Assembly (NCBI RefSeq): GCF_043290135.1
Contig: NC_134701.1
Coordinates: 99,836,702-99,900,701, forward strand
From: Rhipicephalus microplus
Lineage: Eukaryota; Arthropoda; Arachnida; Ixodida; Ixodidae
DNA length: 64,000 bases
Direction of reading: 5' to 3'
The notes under the pieces are model-generated. The model saw only the letters and a program-made list of their open reading frames with translations, ran no database searches and was not told the origin of the DNA. Positions 34,648-46,184 of the stretch are shown piece after piece. Every line of letters starts with the position of its first letter. Position 1 is the stretch's first letter. The position numbers and the translations under genes were made by a program.

Positions 34648-35557
34648 TGTTGCGACGCGCAGCTCCAACGACGTTATGAAGGGTGCCTCGAAATCTCACT
34701 GCTGCAACCACTGTTTACGAAAGACGGCGACGCCAACACGGTCCCGAAGGCGCCACTGCTTCGAACTCCGCCGGGAAGGTCACCAGCCGTTTGGTAGCGT
34801 AGGTTTCTCAGCTTGCGACTGCTTCTGCGCAGAGCTGATAGACGAGCAGACGAGACGATGGTGAGTTAAACAAGGTTTATGTACAGAATATATACAGAGG
34901 CGTTACAAATACGGCACTGGGGCCGACAGCTTAGAGACCCGAAGAGCCGAGCTCTCCTCTCTAACACATAGGTCTGCTCTCAAATGGTCTGCTGTCAAAG
35001 GGGTCTGCTAACACATAGCTCAACATCCTGACACACAGCTCAACTGCGACACACATGTTTGCTCGCACATAGGACTGCTAACACATAGCTCAACTCTGAC
35101 ACACAGCTCAACTGCGACACACATGTCTGCTCTCACACAGGACTGCTGCTCGCGACGCGCCGCAGGGCTTCTTTTATGTGCACCGGGTGGATTCTTTGAA
35201 TAACAAAATGTCCAACCAGAAGCGCCGCTGGTCATGAGGTCAGACTCCTCCAATGGGGTCGCCGCTGGGCCGCGTCATTCTTTCTCATCGAATCTGGAGA
35301 GGCTGCGCTGCAGGTGGCTGCACCCGAGGATGAGTGACGTCGCCAGGCATTGCGTCAGACCCGCCAGACAGGAAGACACTGGTTGCTTGCTCGACGGGCT
35401 GCTCGTGTCACTCACAGCACGTGCGCGCCAGAAAGTCGCCGTCGCGTGTTCACGCCGTTGAGTTGTTGATCGCGTCAGGTGGGCTCGCGTGCTGGCCTTG
35501 ACACAGATTTCCTTTTTCCGAGGCATGGACGTTCGCTGCGGACTCGCAGGCATAACA
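34648..35557 (-). repeat. Solo LTR inserted in the SINE
   Basis: 910 bp beginning TGTTGCGACG and ending GCATAACA, flanked by duplicated GTGC (34644-34647 and 35558-35561). It has no internal coding region, so it is a solo LTR left by LTR-LTR recombination. The minus strand has a TATA-like CATAAAAG near 35170-35180, suggesting minus orientation. It belongs to none of the LTR families of elements A-G. Confidence 0.75.
34960..35145. repeat. Minisatellite inside the solo LTR
   Basis: Imperfect repeats of ACACATAGCTCAAC, CTGACACACAGCTCAACTGC and GACACACATGTCTGCTC are arranged as a higher-order unit of roughly 70 bases repeated about twice. It probably lies in the U3 part of the LTR. Confidence 0.7.
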
Positions 35558-35683
35558 GTGCTCAGATTTGGGTGCACGTTAAAGAACCCCAGGTAATCGA
35601 AATTTTCGGAGCCCTCCACTACGGCGTCTCTCATAATCATATTGTGGTTTTTGGACGTTAAGCCCCACATATCAATCAATAAG

Positions 35684-36392
35684 AAAGAAAACACCTTTCT
35701 AATACACTAAACAGGTTAGATAACCAGCCGCTGTCAGAAGAAAGTATACTGCGCCATCGTCATGACTCATCGTCACAGAAGAAAGCCGTGCAAGCGCTGC
35801 TGGTTTTCTTCCGCACATGTTTACACATTGGGTTGCAGTGTTTGGCCACGTGGATTTATTTCAAACTGCAATGTAAGTGAAATGCGTATATTTAAAGAAC
35901 ATTTCAGCTAAGAAAATGTGCTGTTGCTTTAAAACTGATTCACTTCTCACCCTTATTCCTTGAAATCTCATATAAAAAGCCTCCTATGAGTAGCACATTG
36001 TAACTATCACAAGTATTCCTGGGTTTCAATTTCGTGATATGATTAACCTATTGATATTGGCTTGTATACTGTGAATTAATCATTCTGATTAATGAATAAT
36101 GATTCTCTGCTGTCTGACCTTCAATTTCAAGCAGACTACCTTTTCAGGCCGGCCATATTGCTCTTTATGTTCAGTGTTTTCAATGTCCACATCAAAGCCC
36201 CGAAAGGATCTCTTTTAAAAACAACATTAAAGTAGTGACAAATATGGTTATATGGTGACAAATATGGTAATATGGTTATATGCTCTCTATTTTGATAAGA
36301 TATATGAATAATGGGCCTTCTATAACGATCTTCTCCACTGTTGTATTTTTAGCGACTTGTACCCGTAAAACATAGCCTTCTAAAAAGAATAT
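35684..36392. other. Unassigned AT-rich sequence
   Basis: No supported gene. A short tandem motif (GTGACAAATATGGT, twice) occurs at 36235-36270. Confidence 0.4.
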
Positions 36393-36518
36393 TGTGAGCA
36401 TTGTTTATGCGTCCCATCTTTTCATCTGTACATACTCATTACTAGTCAAGCTTAGGTTGTGGGGCACATACTCGAGACAATAAAGAAGACTCTTGAGGGT
36501 ACTGGACGCCATCTTACA
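36393..36518 (+). repeat. 5' LTR of element F
   Basis: 126 bp with AATAAA before its end. Collinear with the 127-bp LTR of element E at 50691-50817, with clear sequence divergence. Confidence 0.8.
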
Positions 36519-36639
36519 AGTGGTGGAGAGTGCTGCCCGATTCCTGCGTCCTCTCGTGTTCTCGGACAACCCCAGCGTCTTCTAGAACACATCCCTGGAG
36601 CTCCGTTCAGGCCGCCGCCTAAACGACCTGGGTTCGGTA

Positions 36640-37055
36640 ATGTCGCAAGCCGACCAGCCCAGCGCAGCAGCTGCGCCACAGCTCCCACTGCCAAGAAATC
36701 CTTCTCATCTGGTCACCAGCCCTCAAAAGGATGCTCCGCTGTTGGCAGGGCTTCCGGGTGAGGACGTGGAAGACTGGCTCGAGGAGTATTACCACGTGAG
36801 TGCCATCAACAACTGGGATGAGCCTGCCAAACTCCCCCACGTTGCATTCTACTTGAGCGGCGTCGCCAAAACGTGGTTTTTAAACCTCGCTACAGATTTT
36901 TTGACATGGCCCGCCTTACGCGCCAGTTCCGCCAGATTTTCGTCAACCCGTCGGTGCGCTCGGATATCGCCAAAAAAAGGCTTGGTGCACGTGTTCAACG
37001 CACGTGTTCAACGATCTGCAGAAGAGATCGCTATTCTCAGCCTTTCAGGGTATTG
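36640..37055 (+). pseudogene. gag: Gag N-terminal fragment of element F
   Basis: The start is ATG 36640 (MSQADQPSAAAAP), which matches MSQEEHNN of E in position. The capsid-like part GEDVEDWLEEYYHVSAINNW and AKTWFLNLATDF is clear. A frameshift near 36900-36930 moves the continuation (FRQIFVNPSVRSDIAKKRL) to another frame. Sequence similarity stops before the YTSYIEDVLALC motif of A and E. Confidence 0.8.
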
Positions 37056-39311
37056 AAGTTAAATATTAGGAATAACGCCTACCCTAGCCTCTCATCACTG
37101 ATAGAAGTGATGAAATGTAACAAGCTACCAAAAAAGGCAGTTACGACATAAAGAAAAAATGCCCACTAGTCTTATCTGTAGAGTCCGATAGGGTGATAAT
37201 ACCTATCAAAGTTTGAAGAAGTGCAACAAACAGCTTCTGCAAAGCTATAGCTGTGTGGTCCTATAAGAAGTCGCGGTGATAGGTTGTTGGCTATGCTCAT
37301 GGCAATCACATTCGTCACCTCCTCAAACTCAAACACGCTTACCGCCAAGCTTGACACGAAGTTGACGAAGACTGCACGCGACAGCGGCTGACTCCGCAGC
37401 TCGCACTATGGTACCTCACTTGCAAAGGGCCCACCATCAATTTCAGATGAAGCAGGGGAGACTGCAGTGCAAACATAGCGTTATATCCTCCTTCGCCTTT
37501 AGGCATTTTCGCTCCCTCTCTTCCTTGCAAAGAGATGGAAGAGCTAGCGCAGCGCCGGAAATCGAACGTCAACACCAACGTGTTAGATATATGCCGGTCT
37601 AGTAATTCTTTTTCCTGAATTGGCCAAAGTAGGTGTTATGACCCTTTCATGCTTGATGTGCCGTATGCGTCTTGACATTTAGCTTCATCCGAGACAGGCA
37701 AATAATAGACACTGCGCTTAGCTAATCGAGATGCAGGGTCAGTCTGTTGAAGGAATCTTATAAGAATCATTCGAGCTTTTATTATTCATCTGTTCAGCCA
37801 AGCACATAAACTTCTGGTGACAACGCCTGCGCATCAATTGAGGATCGAGTCGAAGGAAAATAAATGAAGAGCTAAGAACTAAGAAACAGAATTCAGAAAG
37901 CCTAAGGCGTTTATAAAACAGTTTCTTGTTTTCATGGTTGTTCACAAGTTTTTAAGCACTTGTGCTACCATATGTTTCAATGCCAGTAATCTTACTAAAT
38001 ATTTTGAAGCAGAGAGGAATATTAGGTGAATCAAGTTATGCTTGAAGTTAATAACACAAAAGAACAAATGAAAAAATTATGGAAGGCAACACGAGAACGG
38101 TCTTTCTATTGTGTGACTCATGTTTAATCTAACGTATGTATTGTGAGCCAAGTCAGCAGTTGTCTGTCTCACGGAATTGTGTGTGCCTACACTCTCAGTC
38201 AGGTGCCCGATAACGAATGGCATATAGGGGGCGCGCTTCTGCTTACTGACTAAAATCCTGTCTATAGGACCCCAGCAATGAAAAATACCCGTGACTGTCG
38301 CACAGCGCGGAAGTAACACCTACAGACTGTAAGAGGAGGCACAAAAAGGGAAAAAAGAAAAAAAGGGAGAGCTGCCGTTTCTATCGCAACAGCCTGGCGC
38401 CAGGAGCCGGCATCAACTTACGCAGAACCGTTCAAGAACAAGTGCGAGCGTGGCAAAAAAAAGAAAAAGAAATTCCTCCCCCCTTTTTTCCCACCACCTT
38501 CTCAGCTCGGCGCATCCATCATTCTTGTTCACCGTCGCCTGCATGCAAAGTCATTTGTCCATCGCCATTTTGTCCCGCTGTTTTGTGATGGTCGTTTTTC
38601 TACCAGATGGTCTGGGACGGAGAGATTTCCCAGTACCTTGCAGCACACTTTATTCAAGATATCATACATCTCCCTGCATTTGGGCAAACACTGGGACGTG
38701 CAGTCCCAGTATTACTTTTTCGATTGTGCAACACAACAGACATTGTGTAATGCACTAAAGAAAAGAGTACTAGAGCATGCGCGACAGGTTACTGAAACAC
38801 TCGCCTATATATGCTGATGCTCGTGCCCTATACGAAGCAAGTTGAACAGAGGTTTTTAAGAAAGTATGGCAAAAAAGGAACATACCAAAGGCAGCGAGAC
38901 AGAGAAAGATCAACATTGAAAATTGATTGGTTGATGTTTGATTAGCGGCTGCGTAGTTTGATGGTGAACATCAAGCACAGATATCAGAAGTCAGGTGCAG
39001 AAGTCAGCAGAAAAGCGTATGTCACCGACATTTGCTCACTCTTTTGAATATGAAGTACAGTTCTCATATTCCAGCATGAATTTGTAACAAAACAAAGCAC
39101 AAATACACGTTAATCGTTCTTGAGGAACGGCGCACCACAAACCAAAGCCGGAGCCGAAAGCGCTCGCCATGGTTGTCTCGAGTTCATGAAGGCCTACAAA
39201 CTATTCGCTAATCAAATGTGTGCATATGGCACAAAAACAGTTCATGGTTCCACCGCCGGTTTGCAAAAAGTCACGTGGCTGTTATATATCCACAAAAAGG
39301 CTCACCTTCAC
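37056..39311. other. Unassigned sequence
   Basis: No supported gene. A small inverted repeat ACTGGGAC-GTGCA-GTCCCAGT lies at about 38692-38712 and resembles the hairpin at 58410. Poly-purine runs occur at 38340-38370 and 38450-38475. Confidence 0.4.
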
Positions 39312-39385
39312 GCGGTGGCGCTGTGGTGCAATGGGTAAGACATCGGCTTCACGTGCATGCGGTCCTGAGTCCGATTCGAGGGCTG
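39312..39385 (+). mobile_element. tRNA-like SINE head (candidate)
   Basis: GCGCTGTGGTGCAATGGGTA has an A-box-like layout, and GAGTCCGATTCGAGGGC about 35 bases on resembles a B box (GGTTCGANNCC) with changes. The stems do not pair well enough for a tRNA. A SINE head or a tRNA relic are both possible. Confidence 0.35.
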
Positions 39386-41844
39386 TGTGCGCTTTGAATG
39401 TTAATCTCGCAAATGTAGATGATTGTGATAGTAATGGTTTTCTAATTACCTGTATTTATATTATCAGCGAGAAACCACTCTCATAAGCGTGAAACACTGC
39501 TTTTTTCCCGCCACCGCGTCAGGGCTGGGCCGCTTACGGAAATTTCACGCCTAACCACAGGCCTTATCTTGCCAGGAAAAATTTGACCTAAAATCCTGGA
39601 TAATCTTGGTCCCGGCTATTCTGAAGGCCACTTCAAATCGGGCCGGTTTTTCTGGGACAGGGCTACGGAGCCACGTAGAAGGGGCGATAATTTGACCTAA
39701 TTTCATGCCTGCAGGCGTGCAGCCAGGATTCGACAAAGAGTGATAAGAATATCGACCAGTATAATTGCAGGCATGATGGCGATGTGAAATCGACAATGCT
39801 GTAGCGACACTTATAGCAGAGATATGGCCACAATGATGGCGCTGCTACTGAAAGAACGCTGTCATGATGACGGGCACAGTAAGGTACGCTGCGGCATTCC
39901 CGCTAGCAGTTACTGGATATTGCTTAACTTGAGTCACGGTGCTAGTTACTTGTTGAAAGGCAGTTTTTTTTCGGTACTATTTATTGCACGGTGTTCTGTG
40001 ATTTAGCGACATGATTCAATATTACGTGACTCTAAATTTCTTGAGCACCTATGGTACGATGTTAGAGTTTTTAATCACATGTCTGTTTATTCCGCGTTTT
40101 TCGCCGTGTGAGTAGTGCTTACGTGGTGTCCCGTGATTTCATGCCCGTGAATAGTGATTACGTGACGTAACGTGATTTAAGTTTCGTGACTCGTAGTTAC
40201 GTCATGTTACGTCATGTTTAACCAAGCAAGATATTCGGCCATCATAGCTTTCGCATTCCACAGTGGACCAATCAGGGCGTGGGTCGTGGCCCACAGCAGA
40301 AGTTTGAAATCACGATGCTAGCGCGTGCTGATTCATGATCATGATTCCTGTTCGCCCTACCAGGCACAACTAAAAGCCTAAAGAGCTCTCCTTTTAAAAA
40401 ATATCCTGGAATTCTCGACGGGAAACATTCACGTTTCCAGTTAATCGAATACACATTACACAAACGTAAATGGTACTTGAATAGCAAAGTTCAAGATGAA
40501 AGTATTAACATCCAGACGTTCTCGTAGTTATCGCATGCTGAATTCATGAAATAACTGCGTACCATAAGTATACGCTGCGGCAGTAGTTACGCTGCTGCAG
40601 TAGGCTAATGAGATGGCGTAAAGCTGACACGTAATTCTAGAAATACGGCGTCTGTCAAAAAAAACTGCAGCACTAGGAAATCGCCAGTTCTTGATACAAA
40701 AGTTCTTATCGAAAAGATCAAATGGCTAGCCAGCTGAGAGAGAGAGCGTGATGAGGGCAGAAAGCGTGCATAGCGGCAAACTAATACAACTGCAATTAGC
40801 CATGTCTTTCTCTGACCGTTAGATTGCAGGCTCAATACATAAAACATCACGTGCCCACACTCTGCTCGTTGAATTAGTACCAAAAACGATAACGAAAATA
40901 CTTAGCGAGGAGTGAGTGCGTGTGAAAGTTCTGCCATTGGGTTGGCAAAAATGGCATAACATGTGGTGAGACGTGTATTTATGGCTTTGATTTTGAAAAC
41001 AAGGTGCTGCTCTGGCAATAAGTAGACATAAAATCTCGTCAGTAGACCCTTGTTAGAAAAAAAAGTGAGCGATTCACTCGACGATCAATTGGTTGCAAGG
41101 CGGAAAGGGGGAGTGTATCAGAAAATTCTAGCTGATTTATTGATACAGTGTTCAGTTGGAGAGCTCAACTGTGGAAAAAATAGATATGAATACTGCATCA
41201 TGTAAATACCCTTCCTGATTCGTGAATTTTCGTCTTTGCATCATGAACTGTGCACCATTCACTGCATTCTTGGAATCCTGCCTTGGAAGACTTTTTACTG
41301 CTTGACGATCTTGAAGCTACGTTGAGAGGACATTGCTTTCAAACAATATGTACATTCAAAATAATGTGGTAAGATATGTTCGCGTGTGACCAAAAAGTGC
41401 GTTCTAGGAAGTTTTTTTAATGAATGAATGATAGGAATGATAAATTGTAAGTAGATGAATTTGTTGTGAGGATGCCAGTGCTTAGCAAGCTATACAAAAA
41501 AATGTACTAACAGCATCAGAACAATATTTGGTTTTGTTTAGCACCCACTTTGTATAACATACGAAAAATCTTGCTAATTCACACAAATGAATTCTTTCAG
41601 ACAGGTATGGTTGTGACTATTCATATAGTTCGGCAACCTTGCACATAGTGAAATGCGCTTGTGGCAAACCGTTGCGTCTTACAAGAGAGAACATGCTCCC
41701 TTAAACAGGTGTGTATACTAGGCTGGCTGGATAGGGTACATCATATTTACCATATCACAGTGCCACCACAGCTATATAAAGAATGATATGAATGACATAA
41801 CTGCTGTTAGAAAGCTGCAATTGTCATGAAACTTTCTTCCTTTG
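39386..41844. other. Unassigned sequence
   Basis: No supported gene. Contains the TTACGTCA/TGACGTAA-rich patch listed separately. The frame at 39551-39796 (minus) was not recognised. Confidence 0.4.
40085..40215. repeat. TACGTGA/TTACGTCATG-rich degenerate repeat
   Basis: Degenerate units of about 20-30 bases share TTACGTG, CCCGTGATTT and GTTACGTCATG. One unit, GATTACGTGACGTAACGTG (40156-40174), contains the CRE/ATF-like TGACGTAA. It reads more like a decayed simple repeat than a designed promoter. Confidence 0.4.
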
Positions 41845-41903
41845 ATTGAAATGTGGGGTTTAACGTCCCAAAACCACCATATGATTGTGAGAGACGCCGT
41901 AGA
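41845..41903 (-). mobile_element. Ruka SINE 3' fragment
   Basis: TTGATTGAAATGTGGGGTTT followed by AACGTCCCAAAACCACCATA is the reverse complement of the SINE terminus at 35630-35680. It is truncated after GAGACGCCGTAG. Confidence 0.7.
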
Positions 41904-43866
41904 AGCTTTCTTCCTTATAAATACAGAAAAATGTAGCAAACAAAAACGAATGTAACAAAAAATTACGGATGAGCAGTGTCAAATCAGAAAATTCAAATGC
42001 CTTTGTAAATTCCAGCAATATTATCCTTTACATCAATATACTTTATTGTTGCTAGATTTTCTGGCTACTCTTGACAGCGCAAGCGAATTGGGGCACAGGA
42101 GAAATGCTTTGGCCTTTTCTTGTTATGTGGACGTCCACCTGAAATACGCATGTGCGTTGAAATAGTGGCCTTTCATGTATGTAAAAGTACCATTTCCTAT
42201 TTAAACACACAAAATTATTTTTTTAGTTGTTATAACATGCAAACCCATTTCGAAATAATCGACTAGGTAATCATGACCATCATTATATATAAACCCTTAA
42301 ATGTATATACAAGGTGCTTCATAGAAAGAAAAATATCAGAAACATGTCTGTACACGAATGCAGTGTTTGGACGCTAAGTAAAAAAGCAATGTAATTATAC
42401 AGTAAATAAACAAAAAGTGGCAATGTTAATAGGAAAAGTGTGAGAGCTTTAACACACGTCGTATGTAGTCCGACGCGAACGCCATTGCATACCCTAAAAA
42501 AACATAAATGCCAAATGCCCAGCATACCTACGAACAAAGAAGTATGAGTATAAAATAGCCGCTATTTTCTGCAGTCTTTACAGGAGCTGAGATCACCGCT
42601 TTCGGAGAGCGGTAAGGGGAATCCCTCAAGAGAGGACAGGATAATCGGGTACATAGCGGGAAAGATAGCAAGTGACAGAGTGGGGACCTGCTGATAGATT
42701 GGCTCTCCTTTGTGTAACCGAGAAGAGGTGGGGTGAAGTTTTATGGGTTGAAGGCCCCCATTTTTTTTATTTTCTGAGCACATATACACGCACACATATG
42801 AACGCATAACTGAACCAGCATATATGATCACATTTCGCCCCAATCATTTTTTTTTGACTAGACCTTGCCGTGGCTGTCTGAGGTGTGAGGTGGGCACTTA
42901 TGGAAATTTCTGTTGAGAAAACAGAGGCATCGGGCAGTGAGAAATGCAGGGAAGGGTACTGAGAGCGAATCTATTGTATCTCTCACAAGAATGCCGCCCG
43001 TTTCTTAAAAGAAAGTTAGATGAAGACGAGTGTGAGAATTGCATATTAGCATAGAGCCATTCGAAGCCCCAGCACTCGCTGGCGCATGAAACAAAATACT
43101 TATGAAATCTGTAAATCTGACATGTTTGCCATTACTTTAATTAGCTGTTACATAGTGTATTTACGCAACGACGCCTTCCGCAAACTTATTCGTATCGCAG
43201 CTACTTCACTTTTTAGGCGAGAGAACCGGATTGCAGTAACTCTGCATCTATTCAACTAGCTGATTTTCAGGAGAGAACCTTCAGCGTGCTTTTCAGTGCT
43301 ACTGTTTTCATGAGGCAATTCACCAATGCAGTTGATAGGGGCACTCGAGTGGTTAGTCTTCAGTGAAATGACATTTAAATCTAGCCAGGGGTGGTTAAAT
43401 ATCTTTGTCGTGCAGGTTGGACGAAGACCCTACGGAAACCAAGAGCTTCTAGAGTTCTTGGTCTCCGGTGTGTTAGGGCTGAACTTCAATGGTTCTAGGG
43501 GAGGATTAGGATCACAATCAGGATGTTGTAGGTAGCCGACGGATCTAGCCTTGCATAATTTGCAGACAATTTCCACGCTCGCTTTCATTTTTACTATTCG
43601 TAACTATTGTACTTTTGTTTGTTTTTTAACTAAGCCGGGCTGGCTCTTAAGAAGTCGCACGTAGCGCAATATAAGCCTGCATAAGCAGGTGGTCTCTGTG
43701 CTATTCGACATGCAGGATTGTGCCAGCACCCCTGTTTCACCGCACCAGACTCCTACACAATTTTCCTTGATCACCAGTCACATGCGAGGTCTGTAACATT
43801 TAAAAACTTCAAGAGAAGTCGCTCACCTGCTTTCTAAAAATCAAGTGACCACGCGGGAACATAAAA
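41904..43866. other. Unassigned sequence
   Basis: No supported gene. The 93-codon minus frame at 42562-42843 was examined and not recognised. Confidence 0.4.
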
Positions 43867-44475
43867 TCAGTCAGGCTGTCGCATGGTGAACCTGAACATT
43901 GCAGTTCCCCTAAATAAACTTCGCCGTTCCTTCTTCAGCTCACTACACTTAAGCAAATACTGTTTTAAGTCACCTCTTTCCTTGTGATTCGGGTAAAATG
44001 GCGTCGCGGAGTGTCTAATCTTCTGGAGCAATGTTGGTGTACGCGCTGACCCGTTCGGATACAAAAGCAAGCAGGCATCTGGCCTTAATAGCCATTTTCC
44101 CACACATGGCTGGTGAGGCGTTAGCCTTAACAAATGGAAATGCTCGTTGACAGCTTCTCGTAAAAGATGCTGATTGTCTGTGAAAGTTTTCTTCGTTAGT
44201 GTAAGTTCCAAAGTACTCTGTCCAAGTCTGTGAGCCGCCTCATTACCCGCTACACCCACATGTGATCGAATCTATTCAAACTTTATGTTTAGACCAATGT
44301 AATGCATGCAGTTCTTAAGGATTTCCAGCGATCTTCGAGGGCACCGATCTAAAACCAATTCATGTTTAAGCCGCTACGAAGCAAGCTTACTGCCCGAAAT
44401 TTGCACAATTCGTTGTTCCCTACAAAATTTCACTTTATTCAAGGCTGCTTGAATTGCCACGCTTTTAGCGCACTT
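43867..44475 (-). pseudogene. LINE RNase H fragment, minus strand
   Basis: Reading minus from about 44475, SVAIQAALNKVKF leads to IRSHVGVAGNEAAHRLGQ, the RNase H motif WxxSHxGxxGNExAH, and on to a C-terminal KERGDLKQYLLKCSELKKERR segment. A TAG sits exactly where the tryptophan of that motif is expected (near 44265-44275). This fits an I-type LINE ORF2 end. It differs from the LINE at 10858-11890, so a second family is present. Confidence 0.6.
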
Positions 44476-45747
44476 GAGTGGCGCAGCACAGGACACTTTT
44501 CGGACACCTTTTCTTCATAGGGAAGAGGAGAGGCTGCTACCTGGCAGAGAGTAAACTCATGAAAGGAGAGGTCCGGAGAAGCTTCATTCTGTTTACTACA
44601 CATTTCTCTTGGAGTGTTCACACACGCCACCACGCAATGAATTTCGACACTTTCCTTGAAGTCGCTATTTTTTTTCAAATATGTTAAGACATGAATGAAA
44701 GAAGGGCATTGAGAAGAAAACTCAAACGAGTGTAAGGTGAATGGGTCATGGAAAAATGCCCAAGCTTATATTAGACAGAATTTATTATTTTGGCAAATGA
44801 ATGGTGTAGGGATGAATAAGCGGTGAACCAGCTATGACGCATTAAACGTTTCATGAAAGGCGAACAAGTTGTTTACATTTATAGACATTGTATTTGTTGT
44901 TTTATTCAGTACGTATATTAGGAAGTGTTTGAATGAACATTCCTCTGTTATTTCCAGGCGAAAATTTTAAACATTTTTGGTTACCTAATAAACACAAAAG
45001 GAATGTTTTCTTCTGTCACACACAACCCAGTCAAACGAGTGTGCAATGAAGCTAAAGAAGGACGTTGGTCACGCCTATTCTCTATCCCGGCCCTGGCCAA
45101 ACATGTGAAATGCGGTCATTCTCGTAAAAAATAAAGCTAGTACGGCGAGTTTGATGCATGTAGCTCATACAAGACTGACTGGGGTGGTTCCTCTTCATTT
45201 ACTGTTTGTTCCTAATTATTTCTGAAAGCTTCCTGAAGGATGTAGCCTGGAAGAGGTCAAGAACAAGTTCAGCGGTACCCGCCTGGTTCTATTCACGCAA
45301 TGCTTACGTGTTTTCTTCAAGCGTGGGACGACTTAACCAAAGTACCACTTTTCTCACTATTTCATTTGCTAGAGTACTTCTAATAAATTTTCATATCTTT
45401 CGGCTCGAATAAAATAGGTAAGATTGATGCAGCTCGACTTCTCGAGTGCGTCTTCTCATGTAGGATTGCGCTTTGCGCCGTCTAATATGATGGGTCACAT
45501 GAAAATGTGGCTTTCTTTGAGAAAGGTGAATTTACACAGACAAATATGTTTCGCGAGAGTTCAATAGCTAGATATTATTCAAAGAAAGTAGTTCGGGCTC
45601 AAACATAGATCATATATATTTATATAAGAGACTTCTTACATGTGTCTGTGTATACGCAAGTTCAAAATTTAGAAATTTTTGTTACGGGGTTGAACTTTCT
45701 GACCTTGACTCCGTCACTATTTCAGACGGCTCCTGCCCTGTGTATAT
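44476..45747. other. Unassigned sequence
   Basis: No supported gene or repeat. Confidence 0.4.
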
Positions 45748-46139
45748 TGCCACATTTCTTCCTCATGTTTTGTTGTCGTCCTGTTTCACTGTCAGTTTAT
45801 TCTCAGCGCAAACCATGCCTACACTGTTCAAGAAGCATCGGGACTGCAATAGATTATTTAGCCAGGAATAATGCCTCTTCGTAAACAATACAGATAACTT
45901 TAGAACCTACATCGCTTCTAGCGATAACGCTAGCATATTCAATGGCAAGTGTATATATGCCGACACGCTTCACTGATTGTCAGTTGACCGAAGACCGACG
46001 CTCTGCTCGTCGCTATGAGTGCTAATGTCTTGCTGTTATCTCACTTTCATTTTTTTCGTGGCTACATGTTCGGCCCTAATAAACAGTTTAATATTTGACC
46101 TGCAGTCTGCTTCCTCCATCCACTTCACGACCCCATGAC
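45748..46139 (+). repeat. 5' LTR of element D (diverged)
   Basis: Collinear with the LTR of element C (reverse complement), sharing GCGATAACGCTAG, GCCGACGC and AATAAACAGTTTAA. Divergence is heavy. There is no second copy in the window. Confidence 0.7.
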
Positions 46140-46184
46140 GTTTGGTGCTGGTGCTCCTTTTTTTATTACTGGACGCCCCCGTCA

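Larger units (their letters stand above)
34528..35683 (+). mobile_element. Ruka-type tRNA-derived SINE, split by a solo LTR
   Basis: The left part (34528-34647) starts CCCGCCGCGGTGGTCTAGTG and carries A-box and degraded B-box like elements of a tRNA-derived head. The right part (35558-35683) carries the body TTAAAGAACCCCAGGTAATC, ACTACGGCGTCTCTCATAAT and the terminal CACATATCAATCAAT. Together they give one full SINE resembling Ruka from Rhipicephalus ticks. The 910 bases between are a separate insertion. Confidence 0.85.
36393..37055 (+). mobile_element. Truncated Ty3/gypsy 5' end (element F)
   Basis: A 126-bp LTR (36393-36518, TGTGAG...CTTACA) followed by AGTGGTGGAGAG and a Gag N-terminal half. 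Homology ends near 37055 and no pol or 3' LTR follows. The LTR and Gag are close to element E. Confidence 0.8.

Noticed and set aside
34960..35145. CRISPR-like repeats
   Set aside because: Units are irregular, there are no unique equal-length spacers, and the DNA is eukaryotic. It is an LTR minisatellite.
42562..42843. 93-codon minus-strand frame with protein-like composition
   Set aside because: No motif, no splice sites and no context. Could be an unrecognised repeat but is not supportable as a gene.
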